64,000 nucleotides of DNA from Stenotrophomonas sp. BIGb0135 (GTDB lineage: Bacteria; Pseudomonadota; Gammaproteobacteria; Xanthomonadales; Xanthomonadaceae): NCBI RefSeq assembly GCF_024810105.1, contig NZ_JANUDX010000005.1, positions 124,001 through 188,000 of the forward strand. Direction: 5' to 3'. Of the stretch, positions 22,999 through 32,595 are shown in pieces. Numbering within the stretch: the stretch's first letter is position 1; the number at the start of each line of letters is the position of its first letter. The notes under the pieces are model-generated. The model saw only the letters and a program-made list of their open reading frames with translations, ran no database searches and was not told where the DNA came from. The position numbers and the translations under genes are program-made.

Positions 22999-24966
22999 TC
23001 AGCGGCGCTGCCCGCCCAGTACGCTGCGCACCGCCGACACCAGCTGCGCCACGGAATAGGGCTTGGCCACGTGCTCCTGGAAGCCGGAGGCCAGCGCGCG
23101 CTTGCGGTCATCGGCGCGGGCCAATGCGGTCACCGCGACGGCCGGCAGTTCCGCCGCTTCCACGCCGATATCCTCGCGCAGGGTCCGCACCAGGCCGTAG
23201 CCATCCATGCCGGGCATGCCGATGTCGGTAAGCAGTACGTCGATCCCCGCGTGGCCACCCTGGTCCAGCAGCGCCAGCGCCTCGCCGGCCGACGCGGCCG
23301 CGGTGACTTCGGCGCCTTGCTCCTCCAGCAACCGGCGCAGGTACTCCAGCACTTCGGGCTGGTCTTCCACCGCCAGCAGGCGCAGGCCCTTGAGCGGGTA
23401 CGGCTCGATCACCTGCTCGCTGATCGGGCCGCTGAACACTTCGCGCAGCGGCCGGCCATCGGCCTGCGGCTGGTAGCCCGGCAGGCGCACGGTGAAAGTG
23501 GCGCCGTGCCCATGGCCATCACTGCTGGCCGACACCACGCCGCCGTGCAGCTCCACCAGTTGCTGGGCGATTGCCAGCCCCAGCCCGAGGCCGCCATGGC
23601 GGCGGGTGGTGGTGCCGTCGGCCTGGCGGAACCGGCTGAACAGATGGCGCAGGAATTCCGGGGCGATGCCGTCGCCGGTGTCGGCCACGCTGATCGACCA
23701 GTGGCCGCCATCCTCGCGGAGGGTGACGGCCACGGTGCCTTCGGCCGGGGTGAACTTGATGGCATTGGAGAGCAGGTTCCACAGCACCTGCTGCAGGCGC
23801 GTGGCATCGCCGAGCACCAGGGCCGGCGTCTCGGGCAGGTCCAGGCGCATCTGCAGCGCCTTGCCTTCGGCGACCAGTTCCTGGGCGCGCATCGCTTCGG
23901 TGAGCTGCACGCGCAGGTCCAGCACTTCCACTTCCAGCTGCACCTTGCCCAGCAGCATGCTGCTCAGGTCGAGCATGTCCGAGATCAACCGCTTCTGCGC
24001 CATCGCGCTGTTGGCGATCACGCCCAGGCCCTTGAACAGCGGGCTGGTGTCGTCCACGCGCTGCAGCAGCAGCTCGCTCCAGCCCAGGATGGTGGTGAGC
24101 GGGGTGCGCAGCTCGTGCGACAGCGTGGCCAGGAACTCGTCCTTCAGCCGCGCCATGTTTTCGGCGGCACTGCGCGCGGCGCGCTCGGACTGCAACAGTT
24201 CCTCGCGCGCCATTTCGATTTCACGGCGTTCGGTCACGTCCGGGCTGCTGCCGGCCAGACCGATGAACCGCCCCATCCGCGAGAAACGCGGGCGTGCGTT
24301 CATTTCCAGCCAGCGCCACTGGCCATCGGCACGACGGCCACGCACCAGCGCATGCATGGAGCGCTGCGCCTTCAGGGCTTCCTGCAGTTCGTAGTCGAAC
24401 ACCGAGGCATCGTCGGGATGCACCAGGCCACGCCAGACGTCTTCGGGCACCCGTTCATCGCCGCCGAAGAATTCGGTGAAGGCGCTGTTGACGAAACGGG
24501 CATGGCCGCGCTCGTCGAGCACCCACACCGGCATCGGCAGGCCATCGGCCAGCGCGCTGAAGCGCGCCTCGCTCTCGGCCAGTTCCACTTCGATCTGCTT
24601 GCGGCTGGAGATGTCGAAGAACACGACGGCGACGCGGTGTTCGCCCGGCTCGCCCACCCGCACCGCCTCCACCGAATACCAGCGCCCCAGGGCGCGAGCC
24701 TCCAGCTCGAACTGCTGCGGCTGGCCGGTCAGGGCGACCTGCCCGTAGAGGCGGAACCAGTCGCTCTCATGCCCCGGCACCATGACGCTCACCTGCTGGC
24801 CCGGTGCCCCCACCAGGCCGGTGTTGCGTTCGAAGGCGTCGTTGACCTCCAGGAAGCGGTAGTCCACCGCCTGTTCCTGCTCGAACAGCACCTCGATCAC
24901 GCAGAAGCCGGCATTCATCTGCTCCAGCATGCTGCGGTACATGCCAGGATCGGATGCAGGCGCCAT
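22999..24966 (-). CDS. PAS/PAS hybrid sensor histidine kinase with C-terminal receiver
   Basis: The 655-aa cytoplasmic protein has no TM helix. Two PAS domains span about 10-120 and 130-250 ('LVHPDDASVFDYE'), then comes HisKA with phospho-acceptor His284 ('ATLSHELRTPL') and HATPase (N box 'NLLSNAIKF' near 397-405, G boxes 'ADTGDGIAP' and 'GGLGLGLAIA'). A receiver domain runs from about 526 to 650, with Asp581 in 'LLTDIGMPGMDGYG' and Lys in 'HVAKPYS'. It should autophosphorylate and relay to its own receiver. No cognate phosphotransfer protein or regulator is adjacent. A start at 25050 is possible but adds a sequence without domain features. Confidence 0.93.
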   Translation of the reverse strand: MAPASDPGMYRSMLEQMNAGFCVIEVLFEQEQAVDYRFLEVNDAFERNTGLVGAPGQQVSVMVPGHESDWFRLYGQVALTGQPQQFELEARALGRWYSVEAVRVGEPGEHRVAVVFFDISSRKQIEVELAESEARFSALADGLPMPVWVLDERGHARFVNSAFTEFFGGDERVPEDVWRGLVHPDDASVFDYELQEALKAQRSMHALVRGRRADGQWRWLEMNARPRFSRMGRFIGLAGSSPDVTERREIEMAREELLQSERAARSAAENMARLKDEFLATLSHELRTPLTTILGWSELLLQRVDDTSPLFKGLGVIANSAMAQKRLISDMLDLSSMLLGKVQLEVEVLDLRVQLTEAMRAQELVAEGKALQMRLDLPETPALVLGDATRLQQVLWNLLSNAIKFTPAEGTVAVTLREDGGHWSISVADTGDGIAPEFLRHLFSRFRQADGTTTRRHGGLGLGLAIAQQLVELHGGVVSASSDGHGHGATFTVRLPGYQPQADGRPLREVFSGPISEQVIEPYPLKGLRLLAVEDQPEVLEYLRRLLEEQGAEVTAAASAGEALALLDQGGHAGIDVLLTDIGMPGMDGYGLVRTLREDIGVEAAELPAVAVTALARADDRKRALASGFQEHVAKPYSVAQLVSAVRSVLGGQRR

Positions 24967-25214
24967 GAAGGGAGGTCGTTCAAGCGTGGAAGCGGGCAGG
25001 CTGGACAAGGGCGTCAATGGGGCAATCGGCGAAACGGAGAGACACAGCATCTTCCAGAGCGCGTATTCGTAGCGTCAAGCGCCATGGGTGGGATTGACGT
25101 GGGTGAATTCGCGCCAACCGGGCCGACCGGCGGCGCCGCCGGCGATTGTCCCGCCGGAGCATCGGGATCACACTCGGCCTCGATCCCATCCGTGATCGCG
25201 ACCAAGGAATCCCC

Positions 25215-25784
25215 ATGAACCGCACTCCCTGGATGGCCGGTGCCCTGGCCTGCCTGCTGCTGGTCGGTACGACCGCGGCGGCCGGACCGCGCTCGGTAAC
25301 CGCCGCCGATGCCCCCCGGGCCCTGAGCGGGGAGGGTCCGGTACAGGTCAATTGGACCGATCCGGCCCAGTTCACCGAGATCCGCGCCAGCAACAACCGC
25401 TTCGAGGCCGAGCGCGGCAACTGGGTGCAGCAGCTGGCGCAGTACGTGCGCACCTCGGCCGGCAAGCAGCTGCAGCCGGGCCAGCAGCTGGCCGTGACCT
25501 TTACCGATATCAAGCGCGCCGGCGATTACGAGCCCTGGCACGGCCCGCGCGGCAACGACATCCGGATCCTGCGCGATGTGTACCCGCCGCGGATCACGCT
25601 GACCTACACGCTCAAGGATGCCCAGGGCCGGGTGCTGGGCGAAGGCGAGCGCAAGCTGGTCGACAACGGCTACCTGCACAACATCGGGATGCAGAGCGAT
25701 ACCGATCCGCTGCGCTATGAGAAGCGGCTGCTGGACGACTGGGTCCGCCGCGACCTGCGTGCGCAGGCGACGGCCAGCAACTGA
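25215..25784 (+). CDS. DUF3016 family exported protein
   Basis: The 189-aa protein has a signal peptide (residues 1-22, 'LLLVGTTAAAG') and a mature domain with 'VNWTDPAQFTEIR', 'VTFTDIKRAGDYEPW' and 'VYPPRITLTYTLKDAQG', typical of DUF3016. The family is periplasmic and of unknown function. AAGGAAT precedes the ATG by about 5 nt. The gene is monocistronic between a divergent kinase and the convergent alanine racemase. The 3' gap (25785-25891) has repeated GCGTCAGGGCC motifs but no gene. Confidence 0.85.
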   Translation: MNRTPWMAGALACLLLVGTTAAAGPRSVTAADAPRALSGEGPVQVNWTDPAQFTEIRASNNRFEAERGNWVQQLAQYVRTSAGKQLQPGQQLAVTFTDIKRAGDYEPWHGPRGNDIRILRDVYPPRITLTYTLKDAQGRVLGEGERKLVDNGYLHNIGMQSDTDPLRYEKRLLDDWVRRDLRAQATASN

Positions 25785-25891
25785 GGCCGTCAGGTGCTGG
25801 CGTGGGCGCCGACGGGCGGCGCGGATCGGGCGCCGTCTCCGCCCGAGGCTGCCAGGCGCGTCAGGGCCGCGTCAGGGCCGCGCAGGCGCCG

Positions 25892-26968
25892 TCAGGCGCC
25901 CAGCAGCGCGTGCGGGACCCGCTTCACCGCGCAGGGCAGCTGGTAGGCACTCACCCCGCATAGCGGGGCCAGCACGTCCAGCCGCGGCGCGTCGCCCCAC
26001 AGGGTGACGCGGCTGCCCAGCCCGGCCTGCGGCAGGTCGGTGAGGTCCACGGTCAGCATGTCCATCGAGACCCGCCCGATCAGGCGGCCCGGCTGCCCAT
26101 CGATCACCACCGGCGTGCCGTTCGGGGCGAACTGCGGATACCCATCGGCATAGCCCAGCGCCACCACCCCGACCCGGGTGGGACGTTCGGCGACGAAGCG
26201 CGCCCCATAGCCGACCGGTTCGCCGACCCCGATCTCACGCACCGCGAAGATCGTCGACTGCATCGTCATCACCGGGCGCAGCCGCGCACTCAGTTCCGGA
26301 TGCCCGGGCAGCGGGTTGGCGCCATACAGCATCAGGCCCGGACGCACCCAGTCACTACGCACGTCCGGCCAGCCCAGCAGGGCCGGCGAGTTGCACAGGC
26401 TGGTCTCGCCGGCCAGGCCCGCGATCGTGGCGGCGAACAGCTCGGCCTGCTCGCGCGTGCGCGGGCTGTCCAGTTCGTCGGCGCGTGCCATGTGGCTCAT
26501 CAGCACCATCGGCCCCACCTGCGGCAGCGCGGACAGGCGCGCATGCGCGGCGCGGAAGTCCGCCGGCGACAGCCCCAGCCGGTGCATGCCGCTGTCCAGT
26601 TTCAGCCAGATCCGCAGCGTCGCGGTGGTCTGGAACGCCGCCACCGCCTCCACCTGCCACGGCGTGCCCACTGCGAACCACAGATCGTGCTGCACGATCA
26701 GGGGCAATTCGTCGGCGTCGAAGAACCCTTCCAGCAGCACGATGGGCGTGGTGATGCCGGCCTGGCGCAGTTCCAGCGCTTCTTCGATGCAGGCCACGCC
26801 GAACGCATCGGCCTCGCCCTGCAGCGCGCGCGCGCAGTCGATGGCGCCATGGCCGTAGGCATCGGCCTTGATCGCGGCCAGGGTCTTGCGACCGCCACCG
26901 AGTTCACGGGCGAGGCGGAAATTGGCGCGCAACGCGTCCAGGTCGATCAACGCGCGGGCTGGGCGCAT
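25892..26968 (-). CDS. dadX: Alanine racemase, catabolic type
   Basis: The 358-aa PLP enzyme interconverts L- and D-alanine. The PLP lysine is Lys34 ('[11 protein letters not shown]') and the catalytic tyrosine is Tyr254 ('PVGYGARF'). Domain order is a TIM barrel (1-235) followed by a beta domain. Its start overlaps the end of dadA by 22 nt, and together with the divergent lrp this is the dad arrangement, so I assign the catabolic isozyme. L-alanine would be converted to D-alanine for oxidation by DadA. A biosynthetic role for peptidoglycan cannot be excluded. Confidence 0.93.
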   Translation of the reverse strand: MRPARALIDLDALRANFRLARELGGGRKTLAAIKADAYGHGAIDCARALQGEADAFGVACIEEALELRQAGITTPIVLLEGFFDADELPLIVQHDLWFAVGTPWQVEAVAAFQTTATLRIWLKLDSGMHRLGLSPADFRAAHARLSALPQVGPMVLMSHMARADELDSPRTREQAELFAATIAGLAGETSLCNSPALLGWPDVRSDWVRPGLMLYGANPLPGHPELSARLRPVMTMQSTIFAVREIGVGEPVGYGARFVAERPTRVGVVALGYADGYPQFAPNGTPVVIDGQPGRLIGRVSMDMLTVDLTDLPQAGLGSRVTLWGDAPRLDVLAPLCGVSAYQLPCAVKRVPHALLGA

Positions 26969-28257
26969 GCTTTGGGCTCACTATGAACAACGGATGCGGC
27001 GGCATGGCCGTAACGGAAGATATCCAGGCCTTCGGTGCTGATCTGCGGCTGGCGCGCGCTCATCAGGTCGGCCAGGTAACGGCCCGAACCGCAGGCCATG
27101 GTCCAGCCCAGCGTGCCGTGGCCGGTGTTGAGGAACAGGTTGCGGTACGGGGTGGCGCCGATCACCGGCGTGCCATCCGGGGTGGCCGGGCGCAGCCCGG
27201 TCCAGAACTCGGCGCGCGACAGGTCGCCGCCATGCGGGTACAGGTCGCCGACCACCTTTTCCAGGGTGGCGCGGCGGCGCGGCGACAGTGACAGGTCGAA
27301 CCCGCCCACCTCGGCCATGCCACCGACGCGGATGCGGTCGTCGAAGCGGGTCACGGCCACCTTGTAGCTCTCGTCCAGGATGGTCGAGGTCGGGGCCATC
27401 GCCGCGTTGGTGATCGGCAGGGTCAGCGAATACCCCTTGAGCGGGTACACCGGCAGGCGCAGGCCGAGCGGGTCCACCAGCGACGGCGAATAGCTGCCGA
27501 GTGCGACCACGTAGCGGTCGGCGGTTTCCAGCGTGCCGTCGATGCGCACGCCGGTAATGCGGTCGCCGTCGGTCTGCAGGCCGGCGATGTCCTGGTCGAA
27601 GCGGAACTCGACTCCGGCGTCCACGCACATCTGCGCCAGGCGACGGGTGAACAGCTGGCAGTCGCCGGTCTGGTCGCGCGGCAGCCACAGCGCGCCGACG
27701 AGCGTGTCGGCCACCCCGGCCAGGGCCGGTTCGTGGGCGATGATGCCCTCGCGGTCGAGCACCTTGTACGGCACCCCGTACTGCGCCAGCACCTCGATGT
27801 CCTGTGCGGAGGCATCCAACTGCTGCTGGGTGCGGAACAGCTGGGTGGTGCCCAGGTCGCGCCCTTCGAATTCGATGCCGGTCTCACGGCGCAGTTCGTT
27901 CAGGCAGTCGCGGCTGTACTCGGACATCCGCACCATGCGCGCCTTGTTGATCGCGTAGCGCTCGTGGGTGCAGTTGCGCAGCATCTGCGCCAGCCACGCG
28001 TACTGGCGCCAATCCAGGCCGGGGCGGATCGCCAGCGGCGCATGTTCGGAGAACAGCCATTTGACCGCCTTCAGCGGCACGCCCGGGGCGGCCCACGGCG
28101 AGGTGTAGCCGAAGGACAGCTGGCCGGCGTTGGCGAAACTGGTTTCCAGCGCCGGACCGGGCTGGCGGTCCACGACCGTGACTTCAAACCCGGCCTGCCG
28201 CAGGTACCAGGCACTGGTGGTGCCGATGACGCCGCTGCCAAGGACTAGAACGCGCAT
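26947..28257 (-). CDS. dadA: D-amino acid dehydrogenase
   Basis: The 436-aa flavoprotein oxidises D-alanine and other D-amino acids to 2-oxo acids and passes electrons to the respiratory chain at the inner membrane. The FAD motif '[17 protein letters not shown]' is at the N-terminus; '[16 protein letters not shown]' and the C-terminal '[19 protein letters not shown]' are family signatures. It is first in the dadA-dadX operon, transcribed away from lrp across about 150 bp. L-alanine or Lrp-dependent induction is expected from other proteobacteria. Confidence 0.96.
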   Translation of the reverse strand: MRVLVLGSGVIGTTSAWYLRQAGFEVTVVDRQPGPALETSFANAGQLSFGYTSPWAAPGVPLKAVKWLFSEHAPLAIRPGLDWRQYAWLAQMLRNCTHERYAINKARMVRMSEYSRDCLNELRRETGIEFEGRDLGTTQLFRTQQQLDASAQDIEVLAQYGVPYKVLDREGIIAHEPALAGVADTLVGALWLPRDQTGDCQLFTRRLAQMCVDAGVEFRFDQDIAGLQTDGDRITGVRIDGTLETADRYVVALGSYSPSLVDPLGLRLPVYPLKGYSLTLPITNAAMAPTSTILDESYKVAVTRFDDRIRVGGMAEVGGFDLSLSPRRRATLEKVVGDLYPHGGDLSRAEFWTGLRPATPDGTPVIGATPYRNLFLNTGHGTLGWTMACGSGRYLADLMSARQPQISTEGLDIFRYGHAAASVVHSEPKACAQPAR

Positions 28258-28335
28258 GCTGCTTCTCCAACCCGATCATTCCCTGCACTGGCGCGTGCCG
28301 GGACCATAATTGGGCAAGTATATTCCGGCCAAACC

Positions 28336-28364
28336 AAGCATTTCTCCTGTTTTTAGGAGTGCTT
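28336..28364. promoter_or_regulatory. Imperfect palindrome between dadA and lrp, candidate Lrp site
   Basis: AAGCA-TTT-CTCCT pairs with AGGAG-TGCTT around a GTTTTT centre, in the only A/T-rich part of the dadA/lrp intergenic region. Lrp-family octamers bind such degenerate palindromes. The symmetry is seen; the binder is inferred from the adjacent gene. Confidence 0.4.
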
Positions 28365-28406
28365 GCAGGGTATTGTCTCGCCAACCCCCATGCCTGGATG
28401 ACGCCC

Positions 28407-28886
28407 ATGGCCGTACGCCCCCGCGAACTGGACAAGATCGACCGCAAGATCCTGCGCATCCTGCAGGCCGAGGGCCGCATTTCCTTCACCGAACTGGGCG
28501 AGCGGGTGGGGCTGTCGACCACGCCCTGCACCGAGCGCGTGCGCCGGCTGGAGCGCGACGGGGCGATCACCGGCTACTACGCCAAGCTCGATCCTCACTA
28601 CCTCAAGGCCAGCCTGCTGGTCTTCGTGGAGATCAGCCTGGCCTACAAGTCCGGCGATATCTTCGAGGAGTTCCGGCGCGCCGCGTTGAAGCTGCCCAAC
28701 GTGCTGGAATGCCACCTGGTCTCGGGCGATTTCGATTACCTGCTCAAGGCGCGCATCAGCGAGATGGCCTCCTACCGCAAGCTGCTCGGCAGCACCCTGC
28801 TGACCCTGCCGCATGTGCGCGAATCCAAGAGCTACATCGTGATGGAAGAAGTCAAGGAAACGCTGACCCTGCCGATCCCGGACTGA
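28407..28886 (+). CDS. lrp: Lrp/AsnC-family regulator next to the dad operon
   Basis: The 159-aa protein begins 'MAVRPRELDKIDRKILRILQAEGRISFTELGERVGLS', an AsnC-type helix-turn-helix, and continues with a RAM ligand-binding domain ('LVFVEISL..', 'VLECHLVSGDFDYLLKARI'). It is close to Lrp itself in sequence style. GGA lies 8 nt before this ATG; the ATG at 28398 is an alternative start giving 3 more residues. Divergence from dadA points to control of D-alanine catabolism, as for Lrp/DadR in relatives. It ends at a hairpin shared with the gene on the other strand. Confidence 0.92.
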   Translation: MAVRPRELDKIDRKILRILQAEGRISFTELGERVGLSTTPCTERVRRLERDGAITGYYAKLDPHYLKASLLVFVEISLAYKSGDIFEEFRRAALKLPNVLECHLVSGDFDYLLKARISEMASYRKLLGSTLLTLPHVRESKSYIVMEEVKETLTLPIPD

Positions 28887-28899
28887 GCCGGGAATGCAA

Positions 28900-28927
28900 A
28901 AGGCGGCGCGCTTGCGCGCACCGCCTT
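28900..28927. terminator. Bidirectional hairpin terminator
   Basis: AAGGCGG (28900-28906) pairs with CCGCCTT (28921-28927) around a GCGC/GCGC inner stem. On the minus strand it is followed by TTTT, so it ends the small gene at 28947-29117 well. On the plus strand the U-tract is weak, so for lrp it may only stabilise the 3' end. Confidence 0.75.
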
Positions 28928-28946
28928 CGATCATGCCTCGCGCGCG

Positions 28947-29117
28947 TCAGCGCTGTTGCTTGGAGTCGGGGTGACGCTGCTGGTCGGGCTGTTTGCCTTT
29001 CTGGTTCTGCTGGTCCCACTGCTGCTGGTTCTGCTGGCCGGCCTTCTGGTGCTGCTGACTGCCCTGCTGTTCCTGCTGCGGCATTTTGCCGCCCTTCTGG
29101 TTCTGCTGGTTGGTCAT
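28947..29117 (-). CDS. Small Gln-rich hydrophilic protein
   Basis: The 56-aa protein ('MTNQQNQKGGKMPQQEQQG') is about one third Gln, with Lys, Gly and Asn, and has no hydrophobic core. It is likely disordered. The 'QKGGKMPQQ' segment recalls small KGG-type stress proteins, but the match is too short to assign. A GAAGAG-like site lies about 7 nt before the ATG and the terminator at 28900 follows the stop, which favours this strand. The same DNA read on the plus strand gives a Leu-rich hydrophobic ORF, which I treat as the shadow. Confidence 0.6.
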   Translation of the reverse strand: MTNQQNQKGGKMPQQEQQGSQQHQKAGQQNQQQWDQQNQKGKQPDQQRHPDSKQQR

Positions 29118-29593
29118 GATTGCACTCTTCGGAAAAACCTTGGAATACGCCGCGTTCCGGCGCACGAACAGGGTCCGGGAAAAACGGTTAATCGCAGGCG
29201 AAAAAACAGTGAGCGGCATCGTTGATGGAGATGACTGCGTGGCCTGGTTGTGGGGCGTTCATGGACGCGACGCTGCGCTTGTACTCATGCACATGCACAT
29301 GCGGCATCGCTCGCCGCATGTCCACGTGCAGTCGACCGCGCGTCGCGCCCTGACGCGTCGCGGGACAGAGTCACGCTGCGAGGCAGAGGTGATCGTACGA
29401 GGCACAGGTGATGCCGCGAGACAGGCCTGATGTCGCAAGCCTGGCCAACTGCCGACCGTGTCACGCGCCGACGAACGGATGAGGCCGAACGAGGTGACGC
29501 GCGTGCTGCGCACGGCACCTGCGTTCAAGGTCGCCCTGCCGTCCATCCATGCAGCACCCCGTGCCGTCGACCCGGGATCGACCCCACCAGAAC
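29118..29593. other. Gene-free interval with a hairpin and short degenerate direct repeats
   Basis: CATGCGGC (29298-29305) and GCCGCATG (29313-29320) form an 8-bp stem. Four imperfect repeats of 19-21 bp (GCGAGGCAGAGGTGAT type) run from about 29370 to 29434. I see no convincing coding sequence or known regulatory element. Confidence 0.5.
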
Positions 29594-30016
29594 TTACGGC
29601 TTGATCTGCTGGCCGTTGCCGCTGGGGATGGCGTCGTAATACTTGCCCGTGCGCGTATCCAGCACGCGGTTGGGGCCGACCTGCCTGGCGCCGGGAATGA
29701 TGCGGCCGTGGCGGTCGTACACCTTGGGCTGCAGGGTCGGGCCCTGGATCGGTTGCGCCGGCCCATCGCCCTGGGCCTGGATCGGGTGGGTGCGCAGCTG
29801 CTGCTGGACCTGGCTGTCGGACTTCACCGGCGCCATCTGCCCGGACAGGCTGTCGGCCGGGGCCGGACGCACCGGCGTGGGCAGCGGCGTCGGGGTGGGC
29901 TGGGAGACCACCACCGGGCGGGTTTTGGTCGGGCTCGGCGGCGGGCCGATCTGCGCCATGGCCGCCGCCGGCAACAGCACCAGCAGCGCGACGGCGAGGC
30001 AGGGGTGGCGGGACAT
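29594..30016 (-). CDS. Exported proline-rich protein of unknown function
   Basis: The 140-aa protein has a signal peptide (1-21, cleavage after 'AMA') and a Pro/Thr-rich linker over residues 23-55 ('PTPTPLPTPVRPAP'). A short C-terminal domain contains 'VYDRHGRIIPGARQVGPNRVLDTRTGKYYDAIP', two beta-hairpin-like repeats that may bind a partner or the wall. No family is recognised. It is transcribed away from the second msrB with 138 bp between the starts. Confidence 0.75.
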   Translation of the reverse strand: MSRHPCLAVALLVLLPAAAMAQIGPPPSPTKTRPVVVSQPTPTPLPTPVRPAPADSLSGQMAPVKSDSQVQQQLRTHPIQAQGDGPAQPIQGPTLQPKVYDRHGRIIPGARQVGPNRVLDTRTGKYYDAIPSGNGQQIKP

Positions 30017-30154
30017 GGCGTGCTCCAGCGGGAATCAGGGCTCCACCTTGCACCCACGCGGGTATCAGCACCATGAACAACGCCGATCCACACCGCCCGG
30101 GTTGAAGCAACCGCCGCCGACCCAATCTTGAACCCACCCCCGCGAGGAACCGCC

Positions 30155-30622
30155 ATGACCGCCTTCGATCTCTCCCCCCCCAGCGACGCCCAGCGCCAGG
30201 CCCTGGAAGCCGGCCTGAGCGCCGATGAGCGCCGCGTGCTGCTCCAGCACGGCACCGAAGCCCCGTTCTGCGGCGTCTTCCTGGACAACAAGCAGGACGG
30301 CGTCTACGGCTGCCGCCTGTGCGGGCTGCCGCTGTTCCGTTCCAGCACCAAGTTCGACTCCGGCACCGGCTGGCCGAGCTTCTTCGCCCCGTTCGACCCG
30401 GCCCACGTGCGCGAGATCCGCGACATCAGCCACGGCATGATCCGTACCGAAATCGTTTGCGCGCGGTGTGACAGCCATCTCGGCCATGTGTTTCCCGATG
30501 GCCCGCCGCCGACCCACGAGCGGCATTGCCTGAATTCGGTCTCGCTGGCGTTCACCGCCAATGGCCAGGCCTATCCGGACCCGCTGCAGCGCGGCGGCGC
30601 CGAGGCCCAACCGGCCGGCTGA
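30155..30622 (+). CDS. msrB: Peptide methionine-(R)-S-oxide reductase MsrB, cytoplasmic form
   Basis: The 155-aa enzyme lacks an export signal, unlike the lipoprotein MsrB at 662. Zinc ligands Cys53/Cys56 and Cys102/Cys105, 'GTGWPSFF' and catalytic Cys125 in '[11 protein letters not shown]' are intact. It should repair R-sulfoxides in cytoplasmic proteins with thioredoxin. AGGA lies 6 nt before the ATG. The gene appears monocistronic; about 165 bp separate it from motA. Confidence 0.95.
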   Translation: MTAFDLSPPSDAQRQALEAGLSADERRVLLQHGTEAPFCGVFLDNKQDGVYGCRLCGLPLFRSSTKFDSGTGWPSFFAPFDPAHVREIRDISHGMIRTEIVCARCDSHLGHVFPDGPPPTHERHCLNSVSLAFTANGQAYPDPLQRGGAEAQPAG

Positions 30623-30786
30623 GCCCGGCGGTGTGAACCGGCCAGACCACCCAGGCGGGCAAGTGCGGGCCGTCGGCCCGCGCGGCCCGGGGGGCAAAAG
30701 TGTGACGTTGAGCGAACGGCCCCCTTCAGAAAACCTGAATCCGGGCCGACAAGGAGAGGTATCCCCTACTCCCTCCGCGTCGGCCC

Positions 30787-31641
30787 ATGCTCATCTTCGT
30801 TGGATTCCTCGTCGTCATCATCAGCGTGCTGGGCGGCTATATCGGCGCGCACGGCAAGCTGGCCGCCCTGTGGCAGCCGTACGAACTGGTCATCATCGGG
30901 GGTGCGGCACTGGGCGCGTTCCTGGTCGGCACCCCGATCAAGACCGTCAAGCAGACCCTGCAGGCCACCGTGGGCGTGTTCAAGGGCCCGGCCTACAAGC
31001 AGCAGGATTACATCGACGTCCTGAGCCTGCTCTACGAACTGCTCAACAAGGCTCGCCGCGAGGGCTTCATGGCGCTGGAAGACCACGTCGAGCGCCCGGC
31101 CGAAAGCAGCATCTTCGCCAACTACCCCAAGGTGCAGGCCGACCACCACCTGGTCGACTTCATCACCGACTGCCTGCGCCTGATGATCGGCAGCAACATC
31201 GAGCCGCACGAGCTGGAGCCGTTGCTGGAGCTGGAGCTGGAAAAGCACCACGCCGAAGCGATGCAGCCCTCGGCGGTGCTCAACAAGGTGTCCGATGGCC
31301 TGCCCGGCTTCGGCATCGTGGCCGCGGTGCTGGGCATCGTGATCACCATGGGCTCGATCGGCGGTGAGATCACCGAAGTCGGCGCCCACGTGGCCGGCGC
31401 GCTGGTCGGCACCTTCCTCGGCATCCTGCTGGCCTACGGTTTCGTCAGCCCGCTGGCGGCCGCGGTGGAAGCACGTGCCGAGCAGGACAGCCGCATCTAC
31501 GAGTCGGTGAAGACGGCGCTGCTGGCCTGCCTGCGCGGCTACAACCCGAAGATCGCCCTCGAATTCGCGCGCAAGACCCTGCCATCCAACGTGCGCCCGG
31601 GCTTCAGCGAGTTCGAACAGCACCTCAAGACGGTCAAGTAA
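30787..31641 (+). CDS. motA: Flagellar motor stator protein MotA
   Basis: The 284-aa inner-membrane protein has four TM helices (about 1-20, 33-50, 172-192, 200-222). Key E. coli residues are conserved at the same numbers: Arg90 and Glu98 in the cytoplasmic loop that contacts FliG ('ARREGFMALEDH') and Pro173 ('DGLPGFGIVAA') at the proton path. With MotB it forms the H+-driven stator. The two genes are 9 bp apart. A GCCGACAA sequence (30745-30752) resembles a sigma-28 -10 box but lacks a matching -35 box, so flagellar-class control is not shown. Confidence 0.97.
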   Translation: MLIFVGFLVVIISVLGGYIGAHGKLAALWQPYELVIIGGAALGAFLVGTPIKTVKQTLQATVGVFKGPAYKQQDYIDVLSLLYELLNKARREGFMALEDHVERPAESSIFANYPKVQADHHLVDFITDCLRLMIGSNIEPHELEPLLELELEKHHAEAMQPSAVLNKVSDGLPGFGIVAAVLGIVITMGSIGGEITEVGAHVAGALVGTFLGILLAYGFVSPLAAAVEARAEQDSRIYESVKTALLACLRGYNPKIALEFARKTLPSNVRPGFSEFEQHLKTVK

Positions 31642-31650
31642 GGCACCGCC

Positions 31651-32595
31651 ATGGCCGAGAACAAACCCACCGTCATCGTCCGCCGGGTCCGCAAGGCCGG
31701 CCATGCCGCCCACCATGGCGGCGCGTGGAAGGTCGCCTACGCCGACTTCGTGACCGCGATGATGGCCTTCTTCCTGGTGCTGTGGCTGATGGCGGCCACC
31801 ACCAAGCCCGAGCGCGCGGCCATTTCCGAGTACTTCCGCAACCCCAGCCCGCTGGCCGGGCAGAGTTCGACCCCGGCCCCCGGCATGGCTGGCCCGGGCG
31901 GCGCCAGTACGTCGATGATCAAGCTGGGCGGGGCGACCGACATCTCCCGCGGCAACAGCAACGACCCCTTCCAGAACAAGCAGGAAGCGGTGCCGCAGCC
32001 GGTGGACCAGCAGGCGCGCGACAAGCAGCAGCTGGAAGCGCTGATGAAGGAACTGCAGGAGGCGATCAGCAAGAGCCAGGCCCTGGAGCCGTTCAAGGAC
32101 CAGCTGCTGCTGGACCTCACCCCGGAAGGCCTGCGCATCCAGATCGTGGACAAGCAGAACCGGCCGATGTTCGACATGGGCAGTGCCGCGCTCAAGCCGT
32201 ACACGCGCGACATCCTGCGCGAGCTGTCGCAGTTCATCAATCACGTGCCGAACCGGATCAGCATCACCGGCCACACCGACACCACCGCCTACAACGCCGT
32301 GCACGGCTACAGCAACTGGGAGCTCAGCGCCGACCGCGCCAACGCCGCCCGCCGTGCGCTGCTCGACGGCGGCATGACCGAGGACAAGGTGACCCGCGTG
32401 GTCGGCCTGTCTTCCTCGGTGCTGTTCGACAAGGCCCAGCCGGACAACCCGATCAACCGCCGGATCAGCATCGTGGTGATGACCAAGGCCGCCGAAGCCG
32501 CCGCGCTGGCCGGTGCCGGCCAGGAGCTGGCGCTGTCGCCCACCGCCGCCGACGCCGACATCCAAGCTGCCCAGGCACCGCCGACCACGCCCTGA
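31651..32595 (+). CDS. motB: Flagellar motor stator protein MotB
   Basis: The 314-aa protein has a basic N-terminus, one TM helix (about 29-50) with the proton-binding Asp32 ('VAYADFVTAMMAFF'), a periplasmic plug/linker, and an OmpA-like peptidoglycan-binding domain (about 165-290) with 'NRISITGHTDTTAY' and 'ELSADRANAARRALL'. The C-terminal ~25 residues are Ala-rich and not part of the fold. It anchors the stator to the wall beside MotA. Confidence 0.97.
   Translation: MAENKPTVIVRRVRKAGHAAHHGGAWKVAYADFVTAMMAFFLVLWLMAATTKPERAAISEYFRNPSPLAGQSSTPAPGMAGPGGASTSMIKLGGATDISRGNSNDPFQNKQEAVPQPVDQQARDKQQLEALMKELQEAISKSQALEPFKDQLLLDLTPEGLRIQIVDKQNRPMFDMGSAALKPYTRDILRELSQFINHVPNRISITGHTDTTAYNAVHGYSNWELSADRANAARRALLDGGMTEDKVTRVVGLSSSVLFDKAQPDNPINRRISIVVMTKAAEAAALAGAGQELALSPTAADADIQAAQAPPTTP

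Noticed and set aside
28956-29225. Leu-rich membrane peptide on the plus strand
   Set aside because: Explained as the complement of CAG/CAA-rich codons; no ribosome site, and the hairpin U-tract points to the minus-strand gene.
30745-30752. Sigma-28 (FliA) promoter for motAB
   Set aside because: GCCGACAA resembles the -10 element, but no TAAA-type -35 lies at the required spacing.
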